A stretch of 64,000 nucleotides of DNA from Thermococcus camini (GCF_904067545.1 NZ_LR881183.1:996277-1060276), one strand, 5' to 3'. Counted from the first letter of the stretch, positions 36,479-46,517 are shown. Notes: generated by a model from the letters alone, not told the origin. Made by a program: numbers and translations.

Positions 36479-36845
36479 GCGGTTTGAGGAGGAATACGAG
36501 TTCATAAAGAGCCATGAAATGAAGGACGATGTTACCCAGAGGGCCCTCTTCTACTCCCTTCAGCTCTGTGTCGATATAACTATGGATCTTGCAGCAATGC
36601 TTGTTAAGGACTTGGGCATGACCGTTGAAGATGATTATACAAACATCGATCGGCTTAGAAAAGCAAAAGTTATCTCCGAAGATGAAGCCGGACTTTTGAG
36701 GGCGTACAACGGACTTAGAAATGCCATTGTTCACAAGTACGACAGACTTAACCTCGATGCTGTGAGGGAGGGCCTCAGCAGAATTGATGAGCTGTATGAG
36801 ATTGTTATAAAGCTCGTGGAAAAGTATGAAAAGCTGGAAGACTAA
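36441..36845 (+). CDS. hepT: HEPN-domain RNase toxin HepT
   Basis: A 134-residue all-helical HEPN/DUF86 protein. The RNase motif RNAIVHKY (R93, H98, Y100) fits Rx4HxY; Y100 would be the site AMPylated by MntA. The start is GTG 36441 or 36447, inside the mntA 3' end. Its last four bases overlap the end of the convergent amidohydrolase gene. The natural target RNA is probably tRNA, as for known HepT. Confidence 0.88.
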   Translation: MPVRRHRYLEKLERFEEEYEFIKSHEMKDDVTQRALFYSLQLCVDITMDLAAMLVKDLGMTVEDDYTNIDRLRKAKVISEDEAGLLRAYNGLRNAIVHKYDRLNLDAVREGLSRIDELYEIVIKLVEKYEKLED

Positions 36846-37984
36846 AGCTCCGCCTCGTGAATCAGCTCGCCCTCCGCGAAGACGTGCGTCGGATAGTTCT
36901 CAAGGCTGAAGGGGTCGCCGTTCCAGACGACAAGGGAAGCCCACTTGCCCTTCTCTATGCTTCCGAGCCTGTCGTCAACGCCGAGGATTTTCGCGTTGTT
37001 GTGGGTGATGACCCTTATAGCCTCCCCCTTGCTCATGCCGAGCCTTATGAAGTGCCTGAGCTGGAGGTAGAGGTTGGCCTGGAGCGTGACGGGGTGGTCG
37101 CTCATGAGGCCAAAGAGGGGCTTGACCTCGAGCAGGTAGCGGGCGTTCTTCCAGTCCTCGTGCTTGAGTTCGACTTTGTAAGGCAGGCTGTCAAAGGGGC
37201 CGTAAACGATTGGAACGCCTTCCCTCTTTATCTTCTCGAAAGTCTCCCTGCTGTGGACGTCGCCGGCATGCTCGATTGTAATCCGCAGTCCGAACTTCCT
37301 CTTTATCATGAGGAGCGCCGCGATGTCGTCCTCCTTGTGGACGTGGACGCGGAGCGGGACTTCGCCCTTGAGGACTGGTATGAGGGCCTCAACCGTAGGC
37401 TCGACCTCCTCCGGCTCCTTCTTGCCCTTCTCAAGGAGCGCTATGGTGTTCCTGGTCTTTATGAGCCAGCTGAGGAGTATCCCTATTGCACCCATCCTCG
37501 TGCTTGGCCTCGTCCCCTTCCACTCCTTGGTGGAACGCGGGTTGTAGCCGAAAGCCGCTTTGACGCCGGCGTACTGGATGAAAGCCTCCTCGATGTCGCG
37601 TCCGTAGTTCCTTATGAAGACCGCCTTTCCGCCGATTATGTTTCCGCTTCCCGGCAGAACTGACGAGTAGAGAACACCGAACTCTATCGAGTGTTTGAAG
37701 GCCTTGTCGTCCATGTAGATCGAGTAGAGGGCATCAACGAGCGGAAGAACCACGTCCATCTGCTCGTTGGCTTCGCCCTCCTGGTAGGGCTCTCCGTAGC
37801 GCTCCATTCCTATGTGGCTATGGCCGTCTATGAACGCGGGTGTAACAACGCCCTCGGCTATAACTTCGGCTTCCTTCGGCTTTTCCTTCGTTACATCAAC
37901 TATGTTCCTATCAAAAACGACGTACACATCCCTGAGAACGTTCCCCAGACCGTCGTAGAGAATGGTGGCTTTAACGGCCTTCAT
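36842..37984 (-). CDS. imidazolonepropionase-like amidohydrolase
   Basis: A 380-residue metal-dependent amidohydrolase with the usual composite beta/TIM-barrel fold. Metal ligands appear as VTPAFIDGHSHIGM near 50-63, LRVHVHKEDD near 212, ITIEHAGD near 235 and LMSDHPV near 295. The ending IRVITHNNAKILGVDDRLGSIEKGKWASLVVW is family-typical. Substrate could be a cyclic amide, dipeptide or nucleoside base. ATG 37984 follows GGTGACGACC and is preferred over GTG 37993. Confidence 0.86.
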   Translation of the reverse strand: MKAVKATILYDGLGNVLRDVYVVFDRNIVDVTKEKPKEAEVIAEGVVTPAFIDGHSHIGMERYGEPYQEGEANEQMDVVLPLVDALYSIYMDDKAFKHSIEFGVLYSSVLPGSGNIIGGKAVFIRNYGRDIEEAFIQYAGVKAAFGYNPRSTKEWKGTRPSTRMGAIGILLSWLIKTRNTIALLEKGKKEPEEVEPTVEALIPVLKGEVPLRVHVHKEDDIAALLMIKRKFGLRITIEHAGDVHSRETFEKIKREGVPIVYGPFDSLPYKVELKHEDWKNARYLLEVKPLFGLMSDHPVTLQANLYLQLRHFIRLGMSKGEAIRVITHNNAKILGVDDRLGSIEKGKWASLVVWNGDPFSLENYPTHVFAEGELIHEAEL

Positions 37985-38122
37985 GGTCGTCACCGCTTAA
38001 GAGTCCGCCCGAACGCTTAAATGCCTGTCGATGATTTAATTGCAGAATTAGATAATTATGGGATTCCAGAACTCCGCAATATCCACCTATCGGCAAAGGC
38101 AAGATAGAAACAGAAAAGAACC

Positions 38123-38995
38123 TCAGAAGTAGATTCCCATCTCCTCGGCGATCTTCCTGAGCCTTTCGATTCTCTTCTCCGTTGGCGGGTGTGTCGAGAA
38201 GAGCTCCGCGACGCTGACACCTCTGAACGGGTTCACGATGAACATGTGGGCCGTTGCTGGGTTCCCTTCCCTCATCGGTCTGTAGCGAACCGCCCCCTCT
38301 ATCTTCATCAGCGCGCTGGCCAGCGCGTGGGGCTTGCCGCTTATCTTTGCTCCACCTTCATCGGCTAAGAACTCCCGTGAACGGCTCACCGCGGCCTGTA
38401 TCAGCATCGCCGCTATTGGGGCCAGGACCGCTATCAGTATAGCAACAAGCACGTTGCCGGCGTCGTCCTCGTCCCTGCCGAAGCCGCCGAAGATGGCTAT
38501 CCACCTTGCCCAGTAGGCGAGCTGGATTATGGCCCCGGCCATTGCGGCAGCTATCGTCCCTATGAGGATGTCCCTGTTCTTTACGTGGGTCAGCTCATGG
38601 CCTATGACACCTTCAAGTTCATCCCTGTCGAGAAGCCTGAGAAGTCCGGTCGTGACTGCCACGACGGCGTGCTTCGGATCCCTCCCCGTGGCGAAGGCGT
38701 TAGGCGTCTCGCTCGGGATTATTGCAACTTTAGGCATCGGCAAGCCGGCGTTCTCGGCAAGCTTTCTGACTATCGCGTAGAGCTCAGGGGCCTCAAACTC
38801 ATCCACGATCCTCGCGCGGTACCAGCTCAGGACGATTCTATCGCTGTACCAGTAGGTTATGAAGTTGAAGGCCAGCGAGAACAGGAACATTAGGAAGGCT
38901 ACGTTCGGCCCGCCGAAGACGTAGCCGATGGCCATTAGCAATCCCGTCAGTATGGCCATGAGCAGGCCGGTTCTCAGCCACATCAGCAGTCCCAT
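38123..38995 (-). CDS. htpX: membrane zinc protease HtpX
   Basis: A 290-residue M48 membrane protease. Two N-terminal membrane helices, the zinc motif GHELTHVKN (H133, E134, H137), two further hydrophobic segments, and the third ligand in [14 protein letters not shown] match HtpX. The end has the family [17 protein letters not shown]. It degrades damaged or misfolded membrane proteins. GGGGGGTGAAAAG precedes the ATG. The gene stands alone here. Confidence 0.95.
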   Translation of the reverse strand: MGLLMWLRTGLLMAILTGLLMAIGYVFGGPNVAFLMFLFSLAFNFITYWYSDRIVLSWYRARIVDEFEAPELYAIVRKLAENAGLPMPKVAIIPSETPNAFATGRDPKHAVVAVTTGLLRLLDRDELEGVIGHELTHVKNRDILIGTIAAAMAGAIIQLAYWARWIAIFGGFGRDEDDAGNVLVAILIAVLAPIAAMLIQAAVSRSREFLADEGGAKISGKPHALASALMKIEGAVRYRPMREGNPATAHMFIVNPFRGVSVAELFSTHPPTEKRIERLRKIAEEMGIYF

Positions 38996-39034
38996 CTTTT
39001 CACCCCCCAGAGAAGTTAAAATAACCGATTGGTA

Positions 39035-39553
39035 CTAAAAGCTTTCGGTGCATTCCCTCAGCCTAGACAAGAACTCCTCCCTGCCAAGGCAGTTTTTACC
39101 TTTTCTCAGGTTAACGGCCGCAACTTTGTAGTTGCCTTTCCCAACAAACCTGCAGGCATTTGAAGGGTCATCTACAAGCCTTGCCACCGCAAAGGTCTTG
39201 CCACCGCACTCCATGTAGTCTATGACGGTATCCTGGAAGCCGGTGAAGGCCACGACGCACTTCCTGTCTGGGTTGAAGGGCATGAGGTCCTCATCTACGG
39301 GCGGGAGCTCCTTAACGACGCAGGACTCCGGAAAGCGGCCGGACTTTATCTCTCTGATAAGCGCCGGAAGCTCGCTCGTTCTCTCGAAGTTCTCAACTTC
39401 CTCGATGGTTACGGGCAGGGGCTCAAGGGAATAGCAGAGAACCCTCTCGTCGTGGTACATGATGTAGGTTCCGTCATCTTTGAATAGAAAGGCTATCCTC
39501 TCGCGAGGAAGGTCAAAGATGTAACCAGCTCTGCTCTTCTTCACAGCGTACAT
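39035..39553 (-). CDS. uncharacterised cysteine-containing protein
   Basis: A 172-residue soluble protein I do not recognise. It begins MYAVKKSRAGYIFDLPRERI and contains two similar-looking halves, with cysteines in RVLCYSLE, ESCVVKEL, RKCVVAF, MECGGK, NACRFVG and NCLGRE. ATG 39553 after GGTGGTGGC is chosen, since the frame upstream runs into the thermosome gene. It is downstream of the thermosome on the same strand, 70 bp away. Confidence 0.7.
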   Translation of the reverse strand: MYAVKKSRAGYIFDLPRERIAFLFKDDGTYIMYHDERVLCYSLEPLPVTIEEVENFERTSELPALIREIKSGRFPESCVVKELPPVDEDLMPFNPDRKCVVAFTGFQDTVIDYMECGGKTFAVARLVDDPSNACRFVGKGNYKVAAVNLRKGKNCLGREEFLSRLRECTESF

Positions 39554-39623
39554 GCCACCACCCGCCGAGAATCTGGCAGTCAGTTGGATATCGTCTTCTG
39601 GAAAGTAGAATAAAAAAGGGGCA

Positions 39624-41279
39624 TCACATGCCCATGTCCATGCCGCCCATTCCGCCCATACCGCCGGGCATTCCACCGCCCTGGCCGCCCTCGGGCTTGC
39701 TTATCTTGGCGGCGATGACGTCGTCAATGCGAAGTATCATTATCGCGGCCTCGCTGGCGCTCTTGATGGCCTGCTTCTTAACCCTCAACGGCTCGATGAT
39801 GCCCTTGGCGAGCATGTCAGCCGGCTCGCCGGCGAAGACGTCGATGCCTATGGCCCTGCCCCTGTTCTTGTGCTCGCTGATGGCCTTGACAAGCATTTCA
39901 ACGGTGTCAAGACCGGCGTTCTCGGCGAGGGTCTTCGGGATTATCTTGAGGGCCTCGGCGAAGTTCTCTATAGCGAGGGCCTCCTTGCCGCCAACCTGCT
40001 TGGCGTACTCGTCGAGCCTTATAGCCAGCTCGATCTCCGGAGCACCGCCGGCCGGGAGGATGTAGCCGTCCTCCATGACGTCCTTGACGACCTTGATGGC
40101 GTCCTCAAGGGCGCGCTCAACCTCGTCGATGACGTGCTCGGTGCCGCCCCTGATGAGTATGGTGACGGCCTTCGGGTTCTTGCAGCCCTCAACGAAGATC
40201 ATGCTCTCGCCGGCGATCTTGCGCTCCTCGACGAGGTCGGCGTGGCCGAGGTCCTCGGCAGTGAGGTCCTTAACGTTGGTAACGACCTTAGCGCCAGTAG
40301 CTTTCGCGAGCTTCTCCATGTCGCTCTTCTTGACACGCCTGACGGCGAGGATTCCGTACTTGGCGAGGTAGTGCTGGGCGAGGTCATCGATGGCCTTCTG
40401 GACAAAGAGGACGTTCGCACCGGTGGCGGCGATCTGGTCGACCATCTCCTTGAGCATCTTCTCCTCCTGCTCAAGGAAGCTCATGAGCTGGTCCGGGCTG
40501 GTGATGTTTATCTTCGCGTCGGTCTCGGTCTTCTTGACCTCAAGGGCCTCGTTGATGAGCGCTATCTTGGCGTTCTCGACCCTCTTCGGCATCCTGGGGT
40601 GGACGCGCTCCTTGTCGATGACGACGCCGCGAACGAGCTCGCTCTCCTCGACGCTCTCGCCAGCCTTCTTCTCGATCTTGATGTTGTCGATGTCAACAAC
40701 GTACTTCCCGTCCTTCTTCTCGGCGACCTGCCTGACGGCGTCAACGGCGAGCCTGGCAAAGAGCTCCTTGTGGCTCTCGGCGTTCTTGCCAGTTATGGAC
40801 GTCATGGCTATCTTCATGAGGGTCTCCTCGTCGTCCGGGGTGACCTCTATGGCGATATCCTCGAGTATTTCCTGGGCCTTCTCGGCGGCCATGGTGTAGC
40901 CCTTAACGATGATGCTCGGGTGAATGTTCTGGTCGAGCAGTTCTTCGGCCTTCCTGAGAAGCTCACCGGCGATGACGACGGCGGTGGTGGTACCGTCACC
41001 GGCTTCTTTGTCCTGGGTCTTGGCAACCTCAACCATCATCTTGGCAGCGGGGTGCTGGAGGTCGATCCTGTCGAGTATAGTGGCTCCATCGTTGGTGACA
41101 ACGACGTCACCGAGGCTGTCCACAAGCATCTTGTCCATTCCCTTGGGTCCAAGGGTCGTTCTAACAGTCTCCGCGATTATCCTCGCGGCGAGAATGTTGA
41201 GCCTCTGGGCGTCCCTTCCAACGTACCTCTGGGTTCCCTCGGGCAGAATAACAACCGGCTGTCCGCTGAGCTGTGCCAT
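39624..41279 (-). CDS. thermosome (group II chaperonin) subunit
   Basis: A 551-residue chaperonin subunit with [12 protein letters not shown] and [12 protein letters not shown] near 42-70, [16 protein letters not shown] (ATPase site near 92-107), and GGAPEIELA near 405. The C-terminus is a Gly-Met tail ([17 protein letters not shown]), which hangs in the folding chamber. T. kodakarensis has two subunits, CpkA and CpkB; the Gly-Met tail suggests the CpkB type, but that is inferred. GGTAGGAGGAATGTTAA precedes the ATG and TATA is ACTTTTTATAG. Confidence 0.97.
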   Translation of the reverse strand: MAQLSGQPVVILPEGTQRYVGRDAQRLNILAARIIAETVRTTLGPKGMDKMLVDSLGDVVVTNDGATILDRIDLQHPAAKMMVEVAKTQDKEAGDGTTTAVVIAGELLRKAEELLDQNIHPSIIVKGYTMAAEKAQEILEDIAIEVTPDDEETLMKIAMTSITGKNAESHKELFARLAVDAVRQVAEKKDGKYVVDIDNIKIEKKAGESVEESELVRGVVIDKERVHPRMPKRVENAKIALINEALEVKKTETDAKINITSPDQLMSFLEQEEKMLKEMVDQIAATGANVLFVQKAIDDLAQHYLAKYGILAVRRVKKSDMEKLAKATGAKVVTNVKDLTAEDLGHADLVEERKIAGESMIFVEGCKNPKAVTILIRGGTEHVIDEVERALEDAIKVVKDVMEDGYILPAGGAPEIELAIRLDEYAKQVGGKEALAIENFAEALKIIPKTLAENAGLDTVEMLVKAISEHKNRGRAIGIDVFAGEPADMLAKGIIEPLRVKKQAIKSASEAAIMILRIDDVIAAKISKPEGGQGGGMPGGMGGMGGMDMGM

Positions 41280-41456
41280 TTAACATTCCTCCTACCAAAT
41301 TGCTTTTTGCAGAAACGCTTCGTCAGCGCTCTATAAAAAGTTTTTGTTCAAAAATTTCAAAAAATCCGGATAAATTTGAACAATAGACAGGAACCGACCG
41401 AAGATGCGGAGGAAAGGGCTAAAACCTTTAGAACCAAGGCACCGCTGGTGGGAGTG

Positions 41457-41768
41457 ATGGAACCTGTGATATACCCGTTGACCCCAGAGAAAGTCCTGAG
41501 CATTCTTGACGTCATAGAGGACTACGGCGTTATAAGTGTGGACGTTGACAACGCCGCCTCTATTCTGGATGATATGCTATACTCCAATGCCGAAAAGCTC
41601 CAATACGCGCGCAGAATTCTAGACAATGGAAACGTTGATAAGGCCGTTTTAGTTGTACGGGATAGAGGGGGAGTGATTGTTATCAAAATGGAGAACGTCG
41701 TTGAGATAAGGGTTGCAATAAAGGACTACTCAATGCTGATTGAGGATTTCGCGCTTAACCAGGGGTGA
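41457..41768 (+). CDS. uncharacterised protein upstream of bud32
   Basis: A protein of about 103 residues starting MEPVIYPLTPEKVLSILDVI, with an alternating helix-strand pattern and GGVIVIKMENVVEIRVAI near the end. I do not recognise it. GGTGGGAG lies a few bases before ATG 41457. A longer version from TTG 41376 would add 27 polar residues; that start has no ribosome site. The stop is five bases before the bud32 ATG, so the two are likely co-transcribed. Confidence 0.68.
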   Translation: MEPVIYPLTPEKVLSILDVIEDYGVISVDVDNAASILDDMLYSNAEKLQYARRILDNGNVDKAVLVVRDRGGVIVIKMENVVEIRVAIKDYSMLIEDFALNQG

Positions 41769-41772
41769 TTTC

Positions 41773-42441
41773 ATGGAGCTGATAAAGCAGGGTGCGGAGG
41801 CCAAGATATACCTCGTAGAATTCGGCGAGTACTTCGGCGCGGACCTGCTCCCCAAGGAAAGAGTCATCATCAAGCACAGAATTCCGAAGCGCTACCGCAT
41901 AAGGGAGATAGATGAGAAGCTGAGGAAGGAGAGGACGGTGAGAGAAGCCCGGGTCCTCCACCGTGCCAAAGAGTTCGGCGTGAACTGTCCTCACGTTTAC
42001 GAGGTCAATCTGAGGGACATGGTAATCGCAATGGAGTTCATCGACGGAAAGAGGCTGAAGGAGCACCTCGAGGAGGTTCCAGTGGAGGAAAGGCTTTCCC
42101 TCTGCCGCGAGATAGGCAGGCAGGTTGGAAAACTTCACGAGGCGGGGATAGTTCACGGTGACTTAACGACCTCCAACATGATACTCCGCGGAGGAAGGAT
42201 TTACCTGATAGACTTCGGTTTGGCGGACTTTGACCCCACCCTGGAGGCCCAGGGCGTCGATCTGCATCTCCTAAAGCGGGCCATGGAGAGCACGCACTAC
42301 ACGTGGTTCGAGGAGGGGTTTGAGGCGGTTCTGGAGGGCTACGCAGAGGTTCGCGGTGAAGAGAGGGCTGGAGAAATCAGAGAAAAGATAGAAGAAATCG
42401 AGAGCAGGGGAAGGTACAGGGAGAGGAGCTGGGTCGGGTAA
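41773..42441 (+). CDS. bud32: KEOPS subunit Bud32, atypical protein kinase
   Basis: A 222-residue small kinase/ATPase of KEOPS, the complex that completes the t6A37 modification of tRNA. It has IKQGAEAKIYLV (glycine-loop equivalent), VIIKHRIPKRYR (lysine), GIVHGDLTTSNMIL (catalytic loop, about 133-146) and IYLIDFGLADFD (metal aspartate), then a basic C-terminus. It is a free-standing Bud32, not fused to Kae1. GGGGTGATTTC precedes the ATG. The preceding small gene is probably in the same transcript. Confidence 0.94.
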   Translation: MELIKQGAEAKIYLVEFGEYFGADLLPKERVIIKHRIPKRYRIREIDEKLRKERTVREARVLHRAKEFGVNCPHVYEVNLRDMVIAMEFIDGKRLKEHLEEVPVEERLSLCREIGRQVGKLHEAGIVHGDLTTSNMILRGGRIYLIDFGLADFDPTLEAQGVDLHLLKRAMESTHYTWFEEGFEAVLEGYAEVRGEERAGEIREKIEEIESRGRYRERSWVG

Positions 42442-42443
42442 GT

Positions 42444-43619
42444 TCAATATATCAAGCCAAAAAGGAAGAGCGGAATCCTGCCGTTTCCGGTCAGCAGTCC
42501 GTCCACGGCTATGTAATCCGGCCTCTGATATCTCCTCTTCTTCTCACCACTAACTTCTATTATCCAGTCTCCAACTTTAAAGTCCGCGGTTTTTTCACCC
42601 CGCTTTCCCTTTAGGTAGCACGGCTGGGAGATCCACCTCACGTGGTTCACGAAGAACTCCTCCCTCAAGGCACCCCGGTGAATGCTGAAGCCCTTTTTGG
42701 CAAAGAACATTCTGAGTGGAACTGTAAGGTAGAGCTTTGGCTCCTTTCTTACGCTACCGCAGGGCTGGAGGGTGTATAGCAAACCTGCCTTGGAGAGGTC
42801 CTCAACGAGCCTTATGGCCATGTTCTTTGAGACGCCCAGCTCCTTGGCTATTGAGGAATAATTCACCTCAAAGGGAGCAGATTTAGCCACGAGATAGAGC
42901 AGGTGGTATGCATCTGTCTCGTACTTCACGCTGATTTCCCTCAGCGCGGATAGGTCCTCGAGTATAACCTTTCTGATGGAGTTTTCGAGGGCATCGTAGA
43001 ACCCGCTCTCCGGGTAGAGGGCACCACCCCGCTCCATGTACTCCGTCCAGAGGGCGTGAAGTTCCATGTACATCTCTGTCATGTCAAACGGTCTGGAAAT
43101 CACTTCTTCCATTGAGTGGACGGGGATATCCATACCCTTTCGAATGTTCAGCCACTCCCTAAACGATGCCGGCGGCAGTTCCTTCAGCACGACCCTACGG
43201 GACAGGTCCGCTCCGGAGTGAAGGATATCAACGGCAGATGACCCTGAAAAGAATATCCTGACTTCATGCTCGTCGTACAGAGTTTTTACGTCTTCCGCCC
43301 AGTCGGGTTTTCTATGGATTTCGTCGATGAAGACGTTCCTGTATCCGAGGCTGGAGAGAGCCTTGACAACCTCGTAGAGGGAAAAGGGCTTTATAAGCGT
43401 GGAATCCGCAGAGAAATATATGCTCTTCTTCGTTTCCATGGCAAGCTGGAGCATTAGAACCGTTTTGCCAACGCCCCGAAGTCCCTTGATGCCGACGTAG
43501 TATTCCTCGTCTATCCTTTTTAGTTCCGGGTAAAGAAAGCGCTTCTTTGGAAATTTTTTCGCCCACGCCATCAACCGCCGGCTCGTTGCTACCAGGGAAG
43601 TTAATATTCTGTCCTCCAT
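42444..43619 (-). CDS. AAA ATPase with winged helix and DUF4143-like end
   Basis: A 391-residue paralogue-type ATPase. Walker A is GLRGVGKT at about 46-53, Walker B is NVFIDEIHRKPDW near 95, and FFSGSSA follows as a sensor. A winged helix (SIAKELGVSKNMAIRLVEDL, about 265) and a C-terminal segment with TADFKVGDWIIEVSG come next. Its role is unknown. It is convergent with bud32, two bases apart, and has TATA GGTTTATAAA with a palindrome just upstream. Confidence 0.85.
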   Translation of the reverse strand: MEDRILTSLVATSRRLMAWAKKFPKKRFLYPELKRIDEEYYVGIKGLRGVGKTVLMLQLAMETKKSIYFSADSTLIKPFSLYEVVKALSSLGYRNVFIDEIHRKPDWAEDVKTLYDEHEVRIFFSGSSAVDILHSGADLSRRVVLKELPPASFREWLNIRKGMDIPVHSMEEVISRPFDMTEMYMELHALWTEYMERGGALYPESGFYDALENSIRKVILEDLSALREISVKYETDAYHLLYLVAKSAPFEVNYSSIAKELGVSKNMAIRLVEDLSKAGLLYTLQPCGSVRKEPKLYLTVPLRMFFAKKGFSIHRGALREEFFVNHVRWISQPCYLKGKRGEKTADFKVGDWIIEVSGEKKRRYQRPDYIAVDGLLTGNGRIPLFLFGLIY

Positions 43620-43652
43620 GATACCCCTGCGCGTCGTTTCTTTATAAACCTT

Positions 43653-43668
43653 GTCCCCACGTGAGGAC
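43653..43668. promoter_or_regulatory. 16-bp palindrome upstream of the ATPase TATA
   Basis: GTCCCCACGTGAGGAC is a palindrome with a single mismatched pair. It lies three bases upstream of the TATA element of the ATPase gene that starts at 43619, a position typical of activator sites or of a repressor that blocks TFB. Confidence 0.45.
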
Positions 43669-43711
43669 GATATGCATGCATTCCGTCACCGCTCAGGGAC
43701 GAGTGCAGAAC

Positions 43712-45442
43712 TCACTCCTGCCTGAAGGCTCTGAGGATCCTCTCGAATATCTCCCTCTCCTTCCCGCGCTTCCTCCTCGCGAGGCTCTCCACTATTAGCT
43801 CGGGGGTGCTACGCCCGAGCTTTCCGAAGACCGGCTGCCTGTCCACGATGAGGTTGAGGTTCTCATCAAGGCCTTTGGCTTCTATTCCATCGACTCTGGC
43901 AAAGGGGAGTTCTTTCTTCAAATCCTCTCCCAGGTGGGAGACTATGACAACGTAAAAGCCCTTCTCGTGGGCAATTTTGAGGAGCTCACCGATTATCTTC
44001 ACCGCCGCGCCCGGCTCGGTTATGGCCTCGAACTCGTCTATGAGGATGAGCTTTCTGCCCGAACCCTTCAACGCACGGACGAATGAGCGGAGGGCGGTCT
44101 CAAAGGCCCCAGCACCGTAGGCGCTCCTCTTCCTCCTGAAGAAGAACAGCTCATCGAGGGGCTCAACCCAGGCCTTCTCGGCCGGCACGGGAAGGCCCAT
44201 ATGGAAGAGGATCGTTATCTGGGTCATCAGCTCCAGGAGGCTCGTCTTTCCGCCGCTGTTGGCACCGGTGAGGATAACCACCCTCTCGCCGCCTATATCT
44301 CCGGCTCCCGGGACTGAGAACTCATCGGGCGTTTTTCCGACTGCATAGCTGACCGGCTGGGGGTTTTCTATGAAGAGGTGCCTCCCGTTGATAAACGCTA
44401 TTCCACCCTTCCAGAGCTCCGGAAAGGAAAAGCCCTCGGTGAAGTCTTTCACCGCCAGCAGGAAGTCAAGCTCATAAACCCTGCCGAGTTCCTCCTTGAG
44501 CTTGGGGAGAAGTGGCATTATCCTCTCAAGCACCTCCCTGCTCCTGATGTACAGTTCGACCTTAAGCTCCCTATCGAGCTCCTCGCGGAGCATCTCCACC
44601 CTCTCCGGAGGCACGGCCACAGGATACAGCTCCTCGCGGGAGAAGAGCTCAACGGTTATGCCGAGCATTTCGCTCAGCTCGTTCTCGGTTTCGTTGATTA
44701 AGTCAATAATTTCACCCTCAACCTCTCCAAAGTGCCTGAATATGGCCTCGTAGTTCCCGGCCTTGAGCTCTCCGAGGAAGTCGAGCAATTCCTTCCCGCT
44801 CAGCGTCAGGCTGAACTTCTCAAGTTTCTCTGCTATTTCCTCGTTGAGCTCGCGCTCTTTCTCGGCTATTAGCTCCTCCAGGCCATCGAGGAGCTTCCGC
44901 TTTCCCATGACCTCCCCAAGTTCGTTCAGCTCCCGGAGGATTTCTGAGGCGACGCTGCCTTCGCCGGTTAGCTCGCCGATTTTGGCTAGGGCCTCAAGGG
45001 TTTCCTTATTCTCCCATAGGGGCATGATGTAGAGTTCCGGTGCTATCTGGGACGGCGTTAGCTCGACGTCAATCCCGTAGCCAACGGTGCTGAGCACCAG
45101 CTGATAGCCCTCCGCCTCCTCTAAACCCGTCGAGACCTCGCAGAGTCCCAGGCTCTGGGCCCTTTCGAGTTCGCTTTCGTCAACTATAAGGATCCTGTCG
45201 TGGAGGTAATCGCGGCGGAATTTTATCGGCTTGACTTTGGCTATCTGCTCCCTCAGCTCGGCCCGGATTTTGGGGAGGTTTTTCCGGAAATAGTCCCGCC
45301 TGCGAAGAATTTCATCCCGCTCGGAGGTGGGTTCAAACCTATCGAGAAAGACCGAACTCCCAGGGAGGACTAGCCACCTCTTTATCTCCTCCCTGATTGC
45401 GCGGTATATCGCTTTAGCCTCGGGGTTCAGCTTGAGCGTCAT
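43712..45442 (-). CDS. archaeal MutS-family ATPase (MutS2/MutS5-like)
   Basis: A 576-residue protein with the C-terminal MutS ATPase domain: Walker A TGANSGGKTSLLELM near 405, FFFRRKRSAYGAGAFETAL, Walker B LILIDEFEAITEPG near 480 and VVIVSHLGEDL. The N-terminal part has the lever and clamp helices but lacks the mismatch-reading domain I of MutS1, and no Smr domain is present. Archaeal proteins of this type lack a MutL partner here; a role in recombination or DNA-structure handling is inferred. ATG 45442 is chosen by conserved length. Confidence 0.87.
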   Translation of the reverse strand: MTLKLNPEAKAIYRAIREEIKRWLVLPGSSVFLDRFEPTSERDEILRRRDYFRKNLPKIRAELREQIAKVKPIKFRRDYLHDRILIVDESELERAQSLGLCEVSTGLEEAEGYQLVLSTVGYGIDVELTPSQIAPELYIMPLWENKETLEALAKIGELTGEGSVASEILRELNELGEVMGKRKLLDGLEELIAEKERELNEEIAEKLEKFSLTLSGKELLDFLGELKAGNYEAIFRHFGEVEGEIIDLINETENELSEMLGITVELFSREELYPVAVPPERVEMLREELDRELKVELYIRSREVLERIMPLLPKLKEELGRVYELDFLLAVKDFTEGFSFPELWKGGIAFINGRHLFIENPQPVSYAVGKTPDEFSVPGAGDIGGERVVILTGANSGGKTSLLELMTQITILFHMGLPVPAEKAWVEPLDELFFFRRKRSAYGAGAFETALRSFVRALKGSGRKLILIDEFEAITEPGAAVKIIGELLKIAHEKGFYVVIVSHLGEDLKKELPFARVDGIEAKGLDENLNLIVDRQPVFGKLGRSTPELIVESLARRKRGKEREIFERILRAFRQE

Positions 45443-45549
45443 CGCTAAGGAAATGGGCAAAGGACTAAAAAAAGTTACCTGAAGCCCGAGAACGGCAAAT
45501 TTTATAAGCTTATGGAGTAACATCTGGACAATGTCATCGGGTGAGGTAG

Positions 45550-46056
45550 ATGGTGATCGGGAGAATACTTCATCCCAGTTACCACGTCGCGGTTCTTGAA
45601 CTCCAGAAGTTTGAACCCGACAAGATAGTCGAGGCATTTAAACGGAGAGGGGCTCACATCACTCTGCTGTCTAACGAACTCGACCCGGAACTTGAGATTG
45701 AATCCTTCATGTCTTCAAGCTACGGTGAGTACGTCTACCTCATGAAGTTCAAGGGAAAAACGTTCATCGCAAGGCATGGGAAACCCCTTGAAGGAAAGGA
45801 CTGGAAAAGCCCAAAGAAGTTTATAGCCCGTGATGAAAACGGGCTGAAACGGTTAATCCTCAGCAGAATCTCATGGAAGGAGAGGCTGCTCCTTGAGCTT
45901 CCTCCCTTTGTCATATGGGCCTTCGTGATCTTTGAAATAATGAAAATGGTCGGGGACAACCCCATCATCAGCTTTGCCTGGATATTCGTGGGTTTCGTTC
46001 TCAACGAGGTAGCTAAGCTTTTCGAATATCTTCTGCTTGGCTACTGCGAGGGGTGA
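45550..46056 (+). CDS. uncharacterised membrane-anchored protein
   Basis: A 168-residue protein with a soluble N-terminal domain (to about 115; [34 protein letters not shown]) and two membrane helices (about 118-135 and 140-160). I do not recognise a family. TATA ATTTTATAAGC near 45492 and GGTGAGGTAG before the ATG support it. Its last 16 bp overlap the convergent moaC gene. Confidence 0.72.
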   Translation: MVIGRILHPSYHVAVLELQKFEPDKIVEAFKRRGAHITLLSNELDPELEIESFMSSSYGEYVYLMKFKGKTFIARHGKPLEGKDWKSPKKFIARDENGLKRLILSRISWKERLLLELPPFVIWAFVIFEIMKMVGDNPIISFAWIFVGFVLNEVAKLFEYLLLGYCEG

Positions 46057-46517
46057 GCTTTGACCTTCTCCACGACTCTAATCTCTTCAATCCTCGTGGA
46101 CGGATACTGACCGTTTTCGTCCTTCTCAACGGCCTTGACCATGTCCCATATCGTCAGAAGTGCAACTGTGACGCCGGTTAAAGCTTCCATTTCAACGCCG
46201 GTCTTGTAATATGCCCTGACCTCGCAGGTCGCCTCTATGTAGTCCTCGCCGAACTCGAAGGAGATGTCAACGCCTGTGAGCGGTATCGGGTGGCAGAGCG
46301 GAACCAGCTCGGGCGTTTTCTTAACGGCCAGGATTCCCGCTATCTGGGCGGTGGCTATAACGTTGCCCTTCTTCGTCTTCCCGGACTTTATCAGCTCAAT
46401 GGTTTCGGGCTTCAGCTTTATCCTGCCCCTGGCGGTGGCCTTCCTAAAAACTTCCGTCTTATGGCCAACCTCTACCATCTTAACACCCTTTTCATCAACG
46501 TGCGTCAGCTCACCCAT
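46041..46517 (-). CDS. moaC: cyclic pyranopterin monophosphate synthase MoaC
   Basis: A 158-residue enzyme of normal length that converts the MoaA product to cyclic pyranopterin monophosphate in molybdenum/tungsten cofactor synthesis. It has [31 protein letters not shown] near 88 and [23 protein letters not shown] near 125. TATA GTTTTAAAC (about 46547-46555) and GGGGAG before ATG 46517 favour that start over earlier in-frame ATGs. moaB and moeA are 27 kb away. Confidence 0.95.
   Translation of the reverse strand: MGELTHVDEKGVKMVEVGHKTEVFRKATARGRIKLKPETIELIKSGKTKKGNVIATAQIAGILAVKKTPELVPLCHPIPLTGVDISFEFGEDYIEATCEVRAYYKTGVEMEALTGVTVALLTIWDMVKAVEKDENGQYPSTRIEEIRVVEKVKAHPSQ

Noticed and set aside
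39870-41336. Long plus-strand open frame of 488 codons
   Set aside because: It is antisense to the thermosome gene, with Leu/Val/Asp-rich shadow composition.
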